From: Marinobacter sp. Arc7-DN-1
Lineage (GTDB): Bacteria > Pseudomonadota > Gammaproteobacteria > Pseudomonadales > Oleiphilaceae
Length of the DNA stretch: 64,000 nt
Direction of reading: 5' to 3'
Assembly: GCF_003441595.1 (NCBI RefSeq)
Contig: NZ_CP031848.1
Coordinates: forward strand, 620,001 to 684,000
The position numbers were made by a program, and so were the translations under genes. Of this stretch, positions 17,560-27,630 are shown piece after piece; positions within the stretch are counted from its first letter, which is position 1, and each line of letters starts with the position of its first letter. Under the pieces are notes generated by a model that was given only the letters and a program-made list of their open reading frames with translations, made no database searches and had not been told where the DNA came from.

Positions 17560-19485
17560 TCAGTCTAACCACGACTGAAACATCAGAATACCCCATAACT
17601 CAAAACTATAGTCTTCCCTGCCAGAAAGGTGTTCACTCCAAACCTGCCGAACCATGTCCGTTCTCCAGTAACCCTGCTCTCTCAGCTTCACCGGATCCAG
17701 AAGAGTCTCCGCCCACTCCCGCAAAGACCCTCTCAGCCAGGCCGCGACAGGCACTGCAAAACCCTGTTTCGGCCGGTCAATCAGTTCCCGGGGCACATGG
17801 CGGTACAGCACCGACCGAAGCACCTGCTTGCCGACATTTCCCTCCATATTCAGAGACGCGGGCAGCCCCATGGCGAACGACACCACCCGATGGTCCAGCA
17901 TGGGGATACGGGTTTCCAGGCTGCAGGCCATAGCGGCACGGTCCACCTTGGTCAGAATATCGTCTGGCAGATACCAGTTCAGGTCCCGCCACATCAGTGT
18001 TTTCAGGTCATTGTCGGGTACCCGGCCCGGAAGTGGGGCCGTCAACCCATAACTGCCCTCGCCCGGTTCCACCAGGGCCATGGCTGGGTCTGGCCAGATA
18101 GAAACAGACTGGCGATAGAAATCCGACAGGCTTTGTGAAGAGGCGACAGCTCTGACTCGCGCCAGGCGTAACCGGATTGCTTCCACACTGCGCCCCCTCT
18201 GGGAAGGTACCAGGGCACGAATGGCCCGGGCAGTTAATTCGGGCGGCAGCCGACCGGAGAGCGCTTTCAGGCGGGAACCAAACGAACGGCGATGCTGCCA
18301 TCCACGCAACATACCCGGATAGCGGGTGTAACCACAGAACAACTCGTCGCCGCCATCACCGGAAAGCGCCACGGTAACGTGCTTGCGAGTCATCTCGCTG
18401 ACCAGATACGTGGGCAACTGGGACGAATCCGCAAACGGTTCGTCGTAAATCTGCGGCAAACGTGGCACCAGATCCCTTGCGTTCTGCTCTGTTACATAGA
18501 GCTCAGTATGGTCCGTGCCCAGGTGCCCCGCCACTGCCGCCGCGTGTTTTGCTTCATTAAAACCTTCCTCGTTGAAACCAATGCTGAAGGTCTTAACCGG
18601 GGTCGACGCCTGCTTCTGCATCAGGGCCACGACTGTTGAAGAATCCACTCCGCCGGAGAGAAAAGCCCCCAGCGGCACATCAGACACCATCTGCTCACCG
18701 ATCACCTTGGTAAGCAGCGCTTCAAGATGGTCCGCAGCAGCCTCCACCGTCCAATCATCGGATTCAACAAACTGATCCTCAAGGCGCCAATAACGAGAGG
18801 GTTCCGGCAGTTGCCCCGGCTCAAGACGCGCAAGGTCAACGGCAACAAACGAGGCAGGCAGAAGCTTGAAAATACCGGAGTAAATCGTGTGGGGCGCAGG
18901 AATCAGGTTATGCCGAACCAGCAAAGGCAAGGCGCCGCGATTAATTTCGCCCTGCCATTCAGGGTGTTGTTGCAACGCCTTGAGCTCTGAGCCAAAGACC
19001 AGGGTACTGCCCTGCCACCCGTAATACAGGGGCTTTTCCCCCATACGATCCCGGGCCAGGTACAACCGCCGTTCCTGCTGGTCAAACAACGCAAAGGCGA
19101 ACATGCCGGCGAATCGCCCGAGCGCGGCTTCCACGCCCCAGGCCTCGAAGGCCGCAAGCATAACCTCTGTATCCGAATGGCCGCGGAAATGCGCCCCATC
19201 AGCCAGCAGCTCTTCGCCCAATGCCTGGAAATTATAGATTTCTCCATTGAAAGCGATCACAAACCGGCCCGAAGCCGATACCATCGGTTGAGCACCAAGG
19301 GGCGACAAATCCAGAATGGATAAACGACGATGGGACAGGCCAACAGACAAGGCATCGTTCAGCCACACCCCACCGGCATCAGGCCCACGATGGACAATGG
19401 CCTCCCCCATTTTCCGGAGCCTTGTCTCGCAGAAATCCCTGTCGATATTACGGCCAGCCCTGGCAAACCCTGCAAAACCGCACAT
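17560..19485 (-). CDS. Asparagine-synthase-like amidotransferase of the exopolysaccharide cluster
   Basis: 641 residues: class II glutaminase domain with nucleophile C2 (MCGFAGF), RHRGPDAGG-type loop and NGEIYNF, then an ATP-pyrophosphatase domain with the P-loop SGGVDSS (277-283) and ALSGDGGDELF. The chemistry is ATP-dependent amidation of a carboxylate with glutamine. In exosortase and O-antigen clusters such paralogues are thought to amidate uronic acids or similar groups rather than make asparagine; that is inference here. Ribosome site AAGGAA seven bases before the ATG. Confidence 0.9.
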   Translation of the reverse strand: MCGFAGFARAGRNIDRDFCETRLRKMGEAIVHRGPDAGGVWLNDALSVGLSHRRLSILDLSPLGAQPMVSASGRFVIAFNGEIYNFQALGEELLADGAHFRGHSDTEVMLAAFEAWGVEAALGRFAGMFAFALFDQQERRLYLARDRMGEKPLYYGWQGSTLVFGSELKALQQHPEWQGEINRGALPLLVRHNLIPAPHTIYSGIFKLLPASFVAVDLARLEPGQLPEPSRYWRLEDQFVESDDWTVEAAADHLEALLTKVIGEQMVSDVPLGAFLSGGVDSSTVVALMQKQASTPVKTFSIGFNEEGFNEAKHAAAVAGHLGTDHTELYVTEQNARDLVPRLPQIYDEPFADSSQLPTYLVSEMTRKHVTVALSGDGGDELFCGYTRYPGMLRGWQHRRSFGSRLKALSGRLPPELTARAIRALVPSQRGRSVEAIRLRLARVRAVASSQSLSDFYRQSVSIWPDPAMALVEPGEGSYGLTAPLPGRVPDNDLKTLMWRDLNWYLPDDILTKVDRAAMACSLETRIPMLDHRVVSFAMGLPASLNMEGNVGKQVLRSVLYRHVPRELIDRPKQGFAVPVAAWLRGSLREWAETLLDPVKLREQGYWRTDMVRQVWSEHLSGREDYSFELWGILMFQSWLD

Positions 19486-19488
19486 TGT

Positions 19489-21003
19489 TTAATTCCTTCC
19501 CAGTCTGCGAGACACATACTCAACAATGTACTCCCGCTCTTCCCTGTTCAACACCAGAAACCAGAAACCAGCGAGCCAGCCAAAACTGCCGAACACCACA
19601 CCCGTCAAAATATCAAAATAGGAATCGTATACCCACACCTCACCAATGCCGAGCAGGATCGCCGCCATGATTACGGCGGGAGCCGCCCCGGGCAGAACAG
19701 CCGATAGCAAATACTGCCGTACTGGCAGATCGAGATGCTTACAGGTATACCGCAGGTACACCGGCACAAAAATAAGCCCTGGCACCACCGACGCAAAGGC
19801 GACCCCCTCAAGGCCAAAAGGATGCACCAAAATCAAGCTAAGGGTGATATTCAACAGCGCAGCCATGGGCGTAAGCTTCGCGAATATACCGTGCCGGTCA
19901 ATTGCGGTGAGATAACGGCTGGCAAACGGATTGATGAACGGGAAGATGGTAAAGAACACCAGGAAGACAATAATCAGTTCCGCTTTTTCACCAAACTCCG
20001 GATCAAGCCAGATGGAAATGAATGGCACCCCCAGAATAAGCACGCCCGTGCCCATGGCCAAAAGGATGCTCACTACATACCGAGACGACACCAGAAACAC
20101 CTGGCGGATGGTTTCGTTCTCCTCCTTGGCGCTCAATCCACTGAACAGGGGCATAAAAGCATGCGTGAGCGTCCAACCAAGACCACGTATGTGCTGGGTC
20201 AGATTCGCGGGAATGCTATAAAAGGGCACCATTGCAGGCCCCATGATCACACCAATCACAAGCACATCTGTTGCGTTTTCTACGCGTGTCGAAATACCCT
20301 GAATGAACGACTTGAAGCCAAAAACAATCAACTCCCGAAGCCTGACCCAAGAGAAATTGACAGGCCGGGCCCGAATCGCGCCATGCGCAGGCCGGGAAAG
20401 AATCCACATAAACAAGAGATATTTAACAGACAAACCAATAGCATTAATTCCTGCCAGTAATACAAGCCCGTTTTCCGGCGAAATATAGAGATATAAGAGT
20501 GATGACCCGACAATTGAATTGAAAATCGTGATGTTATTTTTTAAATAATACTTCTGAAACCCTTCCAGATAGCTCTCTGCCACATATCCCGGAAACGAAA
20601 TCAGCAAGTATGCACCGATTAGAATCAGAAACAGGGTGTACTTTTGATGGGGCTCACCCTGCGGAGCTACCGAACCCGAAAACCAGAATCCCCAGAAGAA
20701 GAAAAACAGGAAAAGCAGCACCCCGACCACTGCCATGAATGCTAAGGCAGACATGTAAACCGACTGCAAAGCAGTTTCATCCTTCTCGGCCAGATGCCGG
20801 GAAGCAAAACGGCTTATTGCCGGGCGCAGTCCAAGGTCCAGAATCCCCATATACCCGACAACGGCCCCGACCATTTCCCAGAGCCCGTAATCGTATCTGC
20901 CAAGGTTATATACAAAGATCGGGGTCATCACGAAAGTGATCGCCAGTTTGACGAGCATGACGAGAACGTTAGACCCTGTATTGACCAAAAGGGTACGGAT
21001 CAC
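19489..21003 (-). CDS. Wzx-type polysaccharide flippase (MOP superfamily)
   Basis: 504 residues with about 14 hydrophobic helices and no soluble domain, beginning LLVNTGSNVLVMLVKLAITFVMTP. This matches lipid-linked repeat-unit flippases, which move undecaprenyl-linked oligosaccharide across the inner membrane. The start is GTG at 21003 within GTGA, overlapping the stop of the upstream GT4 gene by 4 bases. A second, distinct flippase is encoded at 37005. Confidence 0.88.
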   Translation of the reverse strand: MIRTLLVNTGSNVLVMLVKLAITFVMTPIFVYNLGRYDYGLWEMVGAVVGYMGILDLGLRPAISRFASRHLAEKDETALQSVYMSALAFMAVVGVLLFLFFFFWGFWFSGSVAPQGEPHQKYTLFLILIGAYLLISFPGYVAESYLEGFQKYYLKNNITIFNSIVGSSLLYLYISPENGLVLLAGINAIGLSVKYLLFMWILSRPAHGAIRARPVNFSWVRLRELIVFGFKSFIQGISTRVENATDVLVIGVIMGPAMVPFYSIPANLTQHIRGLGWTLTHAFMPLFSGLSAKEENETIRQVFLVSSRYVVSILLAMGTGVLILGVPFISIWLDPEFGEKAELIIVFLVFFTIFPFINPFASRYLTAIDRHGIFAKLTPMAALLNITLSLILVHPFGLEGVAFASVVPGLIFVPVYLRYTCKHLDLPVRQYLLSAVLPGAAPAVIMAAILLGIGEVWVYDSYFDILTGVVFGSFGWLAGFWFLVLNREEREYIVEYVSRRLGRN

Positions 21004-22130
21004 CCCGCTGCTCCCCGGCTCTCAAGCACACGCTCAAACAGGTGCTTCAACTTAAAGGCGGTAATGCTGACATCAAAACGCTCAGCCGCCATTTTTCGAT
21101 ATTTATCGAATTCCGCCTTAACCTCCGACTGCGCCGATTCAAATCTCTCCAACTGTTCCAGTAAGCCGTCTACGGAACCAACACTGAAAACCAGCGTGGG
21201 GGAATCCGCCACAACCTCATTCATGCCAATACAGTCGGTGGCAATCAGCGGCCGCCCGGATACCATCACCTCCATGGGCAACAGCGGGCAGGCTTCCCAC
21301 TTGGAGGGCATTACGACCGCATCGACACCACGAATTGCGGAAGCCATGGAATCAGTCGCCGGGAAGAAATGAAAAAAATCCGTCAACCCCCGGCGTTTAA
21401 TATCCGCCTGCTCTTCGCGGATGAACCCGCCCCAACCAAAACAACAAACGTGTAAAGGCCGGTGGGGACGAGACTCATTCCAGCGCTCAAGCGCATTGAC
21501 CAAAAGACCAAACCCTTTCTGGGCCATGAAACGGCCAAAGAATCCTACAACCAGAGCATTTCGGGGGATCGAAGCCTCGGCTCGCAGATCCCTCGAGTCA
21601 TCCCCTAGGAATGCAACCGTTCTTATACCATTCATAACCGCGACAACCTTCCCCTTTGCAGAAAGAGCAGGAAAAGTCGCACGGAAATTTTCCGCCGCGT
21701 CCTCACCAACCGGGTTCACCAGATTTGCCATGGCAAACAACCGGGCCATAACAAATTTCTTTACCTGGCCCAGTCGGCCCTTGAACTGGCCCGGCATAAA
21801 GACATCGTGAGTGGTAATCACGTGAGGAATACGCAAAAGCCACAGGGGCAATGCTGCGATCAACCCGGCGGTGAATCCGTGGGAGTGAACCAGGTCCGGC
21901 CGGTTCGTTACAACCTCTCGAACAAGAACCAGCAACAAAGGAATCAAGCCCTCGGAAGTCTGGGAACTACAACTGACATTTTCCAGGGGCCCTACCAGAG
22001 ACTGCAACGCGTCAGACCGGGGCGACACCAGCCTGAAAGCATGGCTCTTTAACGCTTCATCACCATAGACATAATAGAAGTAGGTTCTGATTCCCCCACC
22101 AGGATGCCTCGCAAACACAACAACTTGCAT
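21000..22130 (-). CDS. GT4 family glycosyltransferase
   Basis: A GT-B glycosyltransferase of 376 residues from ATG 22130 (MQVVVFARHPGGGIRTYF), supported by AGGAAT just upstream; a longer in-frame start at 22247 would run into the polymerase gene. The N-terminal glycine loop GGGIRTYF, the linker VVGFFGRFMAQKGF and the C-terminal PSKWEACPLLPMEVMVSGRPLIATD (E-x7-E region) are visible. It lies 25 bases after the ligase/polymerase gene. Confidence 0.9.
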   Translation of the reverse strand: MQVVVFARHPGGGIRTYFYYVYGDEALKSHAFRLVSPRSDALQSLVGPLENVSCSSQTSEGLIPLLLVLVREVVTNRPDLVHSHGFTAGLIAALPLWLLRIPHVITTHDVFMPGQFKGRLGQVKKFVMARLFAMANLVNPVGEDAAENFRATFPALSAKGKVVAVMNGIRTVAFLGDDSRDLRAEASIPRNALVVGFFGRFMAQKGFGLLVNALERWNESRPHRPLHVCCFGWGGFIREEQADIKRRGLTDFFHFFPATDSMASAIRGVDAVVMPSKWEACPLLPMEVMVSGRPLIATDCIGMNEVVADSPTLVFSVGSVDGLLEQLERFESAQSEVKAEFDKYRKMAAERFDVSITAFKLKHLFERVLESRGAAG

Positions 22131-22155
22131 CAAAATTCCTTTTCTGGAGGCACAA

Positions 22156-23532
22156 TCAGCGCCTGCCGGATAGATCGACCAGATTACTGAAACGGTTTTT
22201 ACGGAGTGTTCGTACTGGCGTGGCCTCCGAAGTTTCCGGGACAACAAGGTTCAACTGCATTAACCGGTGAAAGACAACAACAGCGCCAGCAAACAGATAC
22301 CAATAGTACTGGGAAAGCCCCCAGTAATTCAGGCTGTATACCGCGTACATCCAGAACACAGCAGTCATCGCTTTGTTCAGATTCACATAGAAAGTATTAG
22401 ATCCATGCTCCGCGATGCGTTTATTATTTTCGGCTAGCCCTTTATAGACCTTGAACAAAAACCTGAGAAAAATGAACATGCCGATGAGGCCCAACTCTAC
22501 CAGCAGTTCCGCATAGAGATTGTGTGATGCCTGGCGCCTGCCCAGTATATGTGTTTTTGCCTCGGGTGTAGTGCCCAACCCATGCCCTACAGCAGGTCGC
22601 TCCAACCCCAGGGAGAATTCTTTCATTAATCCCTCGAGGCGACCTTCCGCTGATGTTGCGTTGGATGTTTCGGATTGGCCAACCAGTGACAGGTAACGAT
22701 CTTTCTGCTCATCCGTCATCACCTGCCATCCCGCCATGGCAACCAATACTGCAATAACAATCAGGCTAAACTTCCGGCTGGATTCCTTGAATACGAAGAA
22801 CGCGACAACCAACAAGGCAAGAAACGCCCCCCGCGATTGAGTGAGAATCAGCGCATAAAGAATTGGCGGCATCAGCAGCAAATAAAGGAGCCTGGCCTTA
22901 GGTCCGGATGACCATAGAAGATAATGAAGAAAGGGTATTGCGGTTACAATCACAAAACCCAACTCATTTGGATTAATCACATCCGATGGTGCACCTGACA
23001 ATCTCTGGGAGAATTCACCACCGCCAAGGTAGGTACTACTGCCCCAGTATCCTTCGGTCAGATTCAGAAATAACGGTTCAAATACCCGGATTAACTGGCA
23101 ACCTATAAAAACCAGCAAGAAAATCTTCAGTCGACGATCTGAATCCACCAGCAAGACTGTAAAGAAAAAGAAAGTGATAGCCTTAATAAAATCACTCAGA
23201 TTGTTCTTAACCACACTACCTGGCCACTCTACCAGAGGTAATGAAACGGCAAGATAGATCAGCAACACGAACAACGAAGCTACGATAGGATCTTTTGACC
23301 AACCCCTGAATTTTTCCCGCTGTATAAAAAGGCTGATGGCAATTATCAGGGCCAATAACAGCGTTGGCCTCAGCAACCCGTAACCGGGAATGCGCTGTGA
23401 GAGGTGCAGAAAGAAATCAATCAGGTAAAAAATGAACAGGCCGAAGGTAAACGAACTGGCCTGAAACCTTGCCGAAGCTCCCTGCTCATCAAAGTAATCT
23501 GCTGACGACAACTTTAAGGCCGCGTTACTCAT
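22156..23532 (-). CDS. O-antigen ligase/polymerase family membrane protein (Wzy_C)
   Basis: 458 residues with about 11 membrane helices and the large central periplasmic loop typical of Wzy/WaaL proteins. The conserved PNELG of the loop start and the GHGLGT...SHNLYAELLVELGLIG block (around residues 315-350) carry the invariant His and Gly residues. It would polymerise or ligate the lipid-linked sugar units on the periplasmic side. It overlaps the deacetylase gene upstream by 8 bases. Confidence 0.9.
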   Translation of the reverse strand: MSNAALKLSSADYFDEQGASARFQASSFTFGLFIFYLIDFFLHLSQRIPGYGLLRPTLLLALIIAISLFIQREKFRGWSKDPIVASLFVLLIYLAVSLPLVEWPGSVVKNNLSDFIKAITFFFFTVLLVDSDRRLKIFLLVFIGCQLIRVFEPLFLNLTEGYWGSSTYLGGGEFSQRLSGAPSDVINPNELGFVIVTAIPFLHYLLWSSGPKARLLYLLLMPPILYALILTQSRGAFLALLVVAFFVFKESSRKFSLIVIAVLVAMAGWQVMTDEQKDRYLSLVGQSETSNATSAEGRLEGLMKEFSLGLERPAVGHGLGTTPEAKTHILGRRQASHNLYAELLVELGLIGMFIFLRFLFKVYKGLAENNKRIAEHGSNTFYVNLNKAMTAVFWMYAVYSLNYWGLSQYYWYLFAGAVVVFHRLMQLNLVVPETSEATPVRTLRKNRFSNLVDLSGRR

Positions 23533-24538
23533 AAGGCGTTTCTCTCTGGGCCTTTCGCCACTTCATCCCCAACAATTCGATACCCGACACCGCTTTCAAA
23601 AACTGAAACTGATCTGAAGAACTGGCGTGGCGGCGCATGGCGTATCTCTGACGGTGTTCCCGGCTATCGGCAAAGGCCACGGCAGCGCATGAAAACCCAG
23701 CTTCACGAATCAATTCAACTTGCCCACCAACAAAATCATCCGGAGTGCCATTGGGGTAGCAAAAAGAGCGCAATGACTTCCCAAGGTTCTGATCCAACGC
23801 CTCGCAGCATCCAAGAATCTCGTTACGAGCCTCCGCCATGCTAACCCTGGCGAGCGATGGATGGGTTACCGTATGCCCTCCTACTTCGAGCCCTTCGGCC
23901 TGCATTTCTTCCAGCTGCTGCCAGGTAACCGCCCGGTAGGCTTCCGGAGGGTCTTTCGGCAGCTCTACCTGCCAGGCTTTGGCCATTGCGGCAAGGCACC
24001 GCAACTTTTCCGCGTTACCAGCCTTCAGCAGGGCCTGATTAATACGCCAGAACATCCGTTCAAACTCGCCTGCTTTTACCGGAGTCTGAACCTTAAACAA
24101 ACCGAAATCGAATCTGTTCCCGGATTCCGGCGACCGCTCCAGCAAGTAACGCAATTGATCAGGCCACAGCCACAAATCGCCGCTCACGAAACCTGTGGTT
24201 ACATAAAAAGTAGCCGGCACTTTGTACTTTTTCAGTATAGGCCACGCAATGGAATAGAAATCCTCGTAGCCGTCATCAACAGTTATCGCAACGCTGTTTT
24301 TGGGGAGCACCTCGCCCTCGTAAAGCGCCATCGCAATGCGCGATACCGTTACGGGATTGAAATACTTCGAGATGTAACGCGCCTGCCGTTCAAACTCATC
24401 GGCACTCACATGGCCGGCCGCCGATGCCTCTGAAAAACGATGATACATCAGAATGCGGGGGCGACCCGCAGTAATCGCTCGTGCTACGGAATAACCACCG
24501 AACTTACCGGCCAGTTTTATCAATCTCGAAGCATTCAC
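23525..24538 (-). CDS. NodB-type polysaccharide deacetylase
   Basis: 337 residues. The NodB core shows D88-D89 (AITVDDGYEDF), the metal histidines H222 and H226 (GGHTVTHPS), and FCYPNG. It removes N- or O-acetyl groups from the polymer or a precursor. There is no clear signal peptide, so it may act in the cytoplasm or be exported otherwise. Start is GTG in a GTGA overlap of 4 bases with the upstream GT4 stop. This is not the XrtA-specific deacetylase, which lies at the right end of the window. Confidence 0.9.
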   Translation of the reverse strand: MNASRLIKLAGKFGGYSVARAITAGRPRILMYHRFSEASAAGHVSADEFERQARYISKYFNPVTVSRIAMALYEGEVLPKNSVAITVDDGYEDFYSIAWPILKKYKVPATFYVTTGFVSGDLWLWPDQLRYLLERSPESGNRFDFGLFKVQTPVKAGEFERMFWRINQALLKAGNAEKLRCLAAMAKAWQVELPKDPPEAYRAVTWQQLEEMQAEGLEVGGHTVTHPSLARVSMAEARNEILGCCEALDQNLGKSLRSFCYPNGTPDDFVGGQVELIREAGFSCAAVAFADSREHRQRYAMRRHASSSDQFQFLKAVSGIELLGMKWRKAQRETPYE

Positions 24539-25737
24539 CGAACCTCCACATCAGGCAGGCCCACCCGGTTCGACACTACCCTGGCATACAGGGCTGCGTG
24601 GGACTCGATCATCGTTTGCAAGCCGTGCCTGCGATGGGCTTTCTGATAACCGGCCTCACCCATCGCTTTGGCCAGGCCGTCCTGATCTTTCAGTAAATCC
24701 TCCAAACAAGCAGCCAACCGCGTTATGTCCCCTCGGGGAAACAGGTACCCGGTTACGCCGTGCTCCACGGCCTCGCTATTACCTCCCACATCCGAGGCAA
24801 TCACAGGAAGGCGAGCCTGCATGTATTCTACAATCGCATTGGAGTAACCCTCTGATTCAGAACAAAGCAAACCGGCATCCATTGTACGGAGGATATCCCT
24901 GACATCGGAGCGCACTCCCAGAAAATGCACACGGTCCGCGACGCCCAAAGACTCAGCCAGTACCCGGTAAGGTTCCTGGTCACCCGCGCCAATCAGGACC
25001 AGGTGGCTATCCGGTACCGGCTCGCTAACCTTGGCAATCGCTTTAATGGCATCGCCTATGCGCTTTATCTCGCGCAAATTCGCCACCAGAGCGACAAACT
25101 GACCGCTTGTCGGCAAACCAAGAGCGCTCAGCACCGCCGGTCGTTCTTCGGGCGGCAAAGGCGATGGATCACTATCTGGCACGGGATAACCGTTGTAAAT
25201 CACTGAAATCCTGGAGGACGAATACCCTTCTTTCAAAGCAGTCACCCGTTTAACCGCCTCACTATTGGCAACAACGCCGCGAACGAAGCGCGCTGTCAAC
25301 CTTAGTGCCCGCAGATACTTTCCAGTGTACCAATAGCCCATATCCCTGCGTGAAATTACAGTGGGAATACCCACAAGAGAAAAAACCGGCGGGCAGATAA
25401 CCGACGAATCGTTAAAAAACACGTGACACAAGGCAATGCCGTCTTTCTTTTTCCGCCGCGCAAACCGAAACATGGCCAGCCACGTTGTTATACTGAACAA
25501 TTTGGAGCCCCCCAACACCTCTGTCTTGCAGGGCATATTGCCTGCCTCAACATAGTCGGATGACCGAAGTAGCAATAGTTCAGGCTGGAACCGATCCACA
25601 GGGAGATTTGCGATAAGCTGCAGTAACTGCCCCTCTGTCCCGGCATGGGGGCTGGTGAAATTGTCAATCACGAACAGAATACGAACTGGACTTTCCTTTT
25701 CCATAACACCTGTTTCCAAAGCACCTGCCTTTTCCAT
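24535..25737 (-). CDS. GT4 family glycosyltransferase
   Basis: 400 residues, GT-B fold: N-terminal RILFVIDNFTSPHAGTEGQLLQLI, linker FVALVANLREIKRIGDAI, and the C-terminal LLCSESEGYSNAIVEYMQARLPVIASDVGGN nucleotide-sugar site. A second in-frame ATG eleven codons in (MEKESPVRILF) has AGGTG just upstream and may be the true start; both begin with the same MEK words. The last bases overlap the deacetylase start. Confidence 0.92.
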   Translation of the reverse strand: MEKAGALETGVMEKESPVRILFVIDNFTSPHAGTEGQLLQLIANLPVDRFQPELLLLRSSDYVEAGNMPCKTEVLGGSKLFSITTWLAMFRFARRKKKDGIALCHVFFNDSSVICPPVFSLVGIPTVISRRDMGYWYTGKYLRALRLTARFVRGVVANSEAVKRVTALKEGYSSSRISVIYNGYPVPDSDPSPLPPEERPAVLSALGLPTSGQFVALVANLREIKRIGDAIKAIAKVSEPVPDSHLVLIGAGDQEPYRVLAESLGVADRVHFLGVRSDVRDILRTMDAGLLCSESEGYSNAIVEYMQARLPVIASDVGGNSEAVEHGVTGYLFPRGDITRLAACLEDLLKDQDGLAKAMGEAGYQKAHRRHGLQTMIESHAALYARVVSNRVGLPDVEVR

Positions 25738-25755
25738 AGTACATGGCCCAACCGC

Positions 25756-26637
25756 TCAATGTGCTTTCTCTGAACCAAATACAACACCCATGGAGCGCAT
25801 GGGGTCACCAAGGCCGGCTTTCAGCAAATGGACAATCGCGGTCGAATAGCGCTTTTGTTGCCAATAGACCTGCCCAATCCTGAAATGCAACAGCGCACGC
25901 CGTTTCCGGATGGTAGATCGCCGATAAGGGTATCGAGCAGCCGCACGCCGGAGAATCTCAAACCCTGTTTGCCAACGCCTTTCCAACCCTTGGTTACTTA
26001 TCGACGCCTCATGCTTTCGGTAGTAAAAAACAGTGCCCTTCATGAAAGAAAACGGCGCCGCTTCCGCAATTCGAACCGCCATGTCATGATCCTGGCTGGC
26101 ACGGAAATCTTCTTCAAAAAATCCAACCTGATCGTAAACCGATTTACGCACCATAGCACCGCCCGGCAAGGCCATGTAGCAATCCAGGAGCAAGCGGTTC
26201 GGATCTCCGGGCTCGACATGCCCGTCGCCTGGGATGGGGAATAACTCGCGACCATCTTCTGAAATTGCCATGGCTTGCCCGTAAACCATGCCGACTTCAG
26301 TGTTATTTTCTAAAAACTCCACCTGCCTACTCAGCTTTTCCGGGTGGAGCAGATCGTCGCTATCAAGTATCACGAGATAACTACCGTTAGCCGCCCGCAA
26401 ACCAACATTCAGTGCAGCGGACTGCCCACGGTTACTGTGATTTTCATGGGTTAACAACGTCAGTTTACCGGCAGCTTCATATTCCTGCAGGATCTCGAAA
26501 GTGCCATCGGAGGAGCCATCATCCACAACGATGTACTCAATATTCCCATAGGACTGGTTGAGCACTGATTCGACGGCTTCGCCAATAAACCCGGCCCGGT
26601 TATAGGCCGGAGTGAGAACTGTCACTAAGGGTTGCAA
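25756..26637 (-). CDS. GT2 family glycosyltransferase
   Basis: 293 residues with VTVLTPAYNRAGFI, VDDGSSDGT and the DSDD motif in YLVILDSDDLLHPEKL, then EEDFRASQDHDMAVRIAEAAPF. It is the first gene of the minus-strand cluster that runs to xrtA. Upstream lies a 343-base stretch without a convincing gene and then a toxin-antitoxin remnant, so the cluster promoter is either in that gap or was lost. Confidence 0.92.
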   Translation of the reverse strand: MQPLVTVLTPAYNRAGFIGEAVESVLNQSYGNIEYIVVDDGSSDGTFEILQEYEAAGKLTLLTHENHSNRGQSAALNVGLRAANGSYLVILDSDDLLHPEKLSRQVEFLENNTEVGMVYGQAMAISEDGRELFPIPGDGHVEPGDPNRLLLDCYMALPGGAMVRKSVYDQVGFFEEDFRASQDHDMAVRIAEAAPFSFMKGTVFYYRKHEASISNQGLERRWQTGFEILRRAAARYPYRRSTIRKRRALLHFRIGQVYWQQKRYSTAIVHLLKAGLGDPMRSMGVVFGSEKAH

Positions 26638-26980
26638 ACCACCACCTATTTAATTCGGAAAAGCACCAACTGGGTAAACCGATTCAACTGGCTGACAGCC
26701 AAGCCCGAAACTCCTCCCAGGAACCACGCCAGAGACCAGCACTCCAGGCCCATAGATACGCACCCACCAACCATTATCCGGCCAAAGCTTGGACACAAGG
26801 TAAACAATTCTCGCCATGATCGCCATCACAGCCTATATTGGCGCCCGGAATGATCCGTAACTTAACGAATGCCACTCTTATGAGTCTGGATATCTGAGAC
26901 GGCCAAAATCAAGCCAAAACAATCAGTGCCCCGTCTGGGCAATCCGCTAATCTTCTGAGCCCCTGAAAGCAGTGTTCGGG
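26638..26980. other. 343-base gap at the left edge of the debris zone
   Basis: No gene is convincing here. On the minus strand an ATG at 26826 opens a 58-codon frame (MAIMARIVYLVSKLW...) ending at 26650; another minus frame over the same bases reads as a short hydrophobic tail ending FTQLVLFRIK. Either could be a gene remnant. The promoter of the GT2 gene at 26637 should also be here, but I see no strong match. Confidence 0.4.
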
Positions 26981-27630
26981 TCAGGGGTCGACCACCGGGT
27001 AGCCTATAGCGTCAGCGGTTTCGAGAATCACGCGTTTCAGGGCCGGGTCAGACAGCAGACGATGGACCAGTGGGTGGCGGGGCATGAAGGCCGTGCTACG
27101 CTCCCACAAGGTAATTGCAGGCTCATTGGCATGCATGGACGAGGGATAGATGATCCCATGCGCCCGGGGGTACGCCTCATATAGCCGCTGAGCCCAACGC
27201 TGGGCCCGGGGTCGTGGCCCGGTGTTGATCGCCATGCTGGCGCCGATCTGGGTTGCGAAGGAACCGCGTAAATCCAGCAAGGTCAGTGCGCGGTGAGAGC
27301 AAAAGCACTCAGAACAGGTACCCCGTCCTTTCGATTGATCTTCCGGGTTCCCTGGAAGAACTCAGCCAGGCAAGTAGGGATGGCCCGGGGGCCGATGGCG
27401 CCGTAGAGGACTCCTCGCTCACCATTACCCGGCTGGCCAACTTTGTTTCGCAAATGGTGGTCGAAACGGGACGACGTGGGACCGAAATACCGGAAGGTAT
27501 TCCATGACACAGGATACGGCCCTTCGGTGCGAAATACCCGAAAGATCTTCTCCCCGGCCTCCAGATTGACGGTTTGAGACGGGATGCTTTTCAGTGCGTC
27601 GACATCTGGCGGCTCTGGAAACTTTGCCAT
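26981..27630 (-). pseudogene. RES-domain toxin broken by a frameshift
   Basis: RES toxins deplete NAD+ and pair with Xre/ParS antitoxins. The first frame (27283-27630) gives RVFRTEGPYPVSWNTFRYFGP with the R of the name motif and CLAEFFQGTRK with the E. It stops at TGA 27283-27285 right after SAFALTAH. The second frame resumes as LTLLDLRGSFATQIGA and includes the serine in YPSSMHANEP, ending at 26981. Joining needs a -1 shift, that is, a lost base near 27285-27295; no slippery heptamer is seen there. All three signature residues survive but in two frames. The ATG overlaps the antitoxin stop (TGATG). Confidence 0.85.

Noticed and set aside
19735..20460. 241-codon + frame
   Set aside because: It lies antisense to the flippase gene and is low-complexity, basic and unlike any family.
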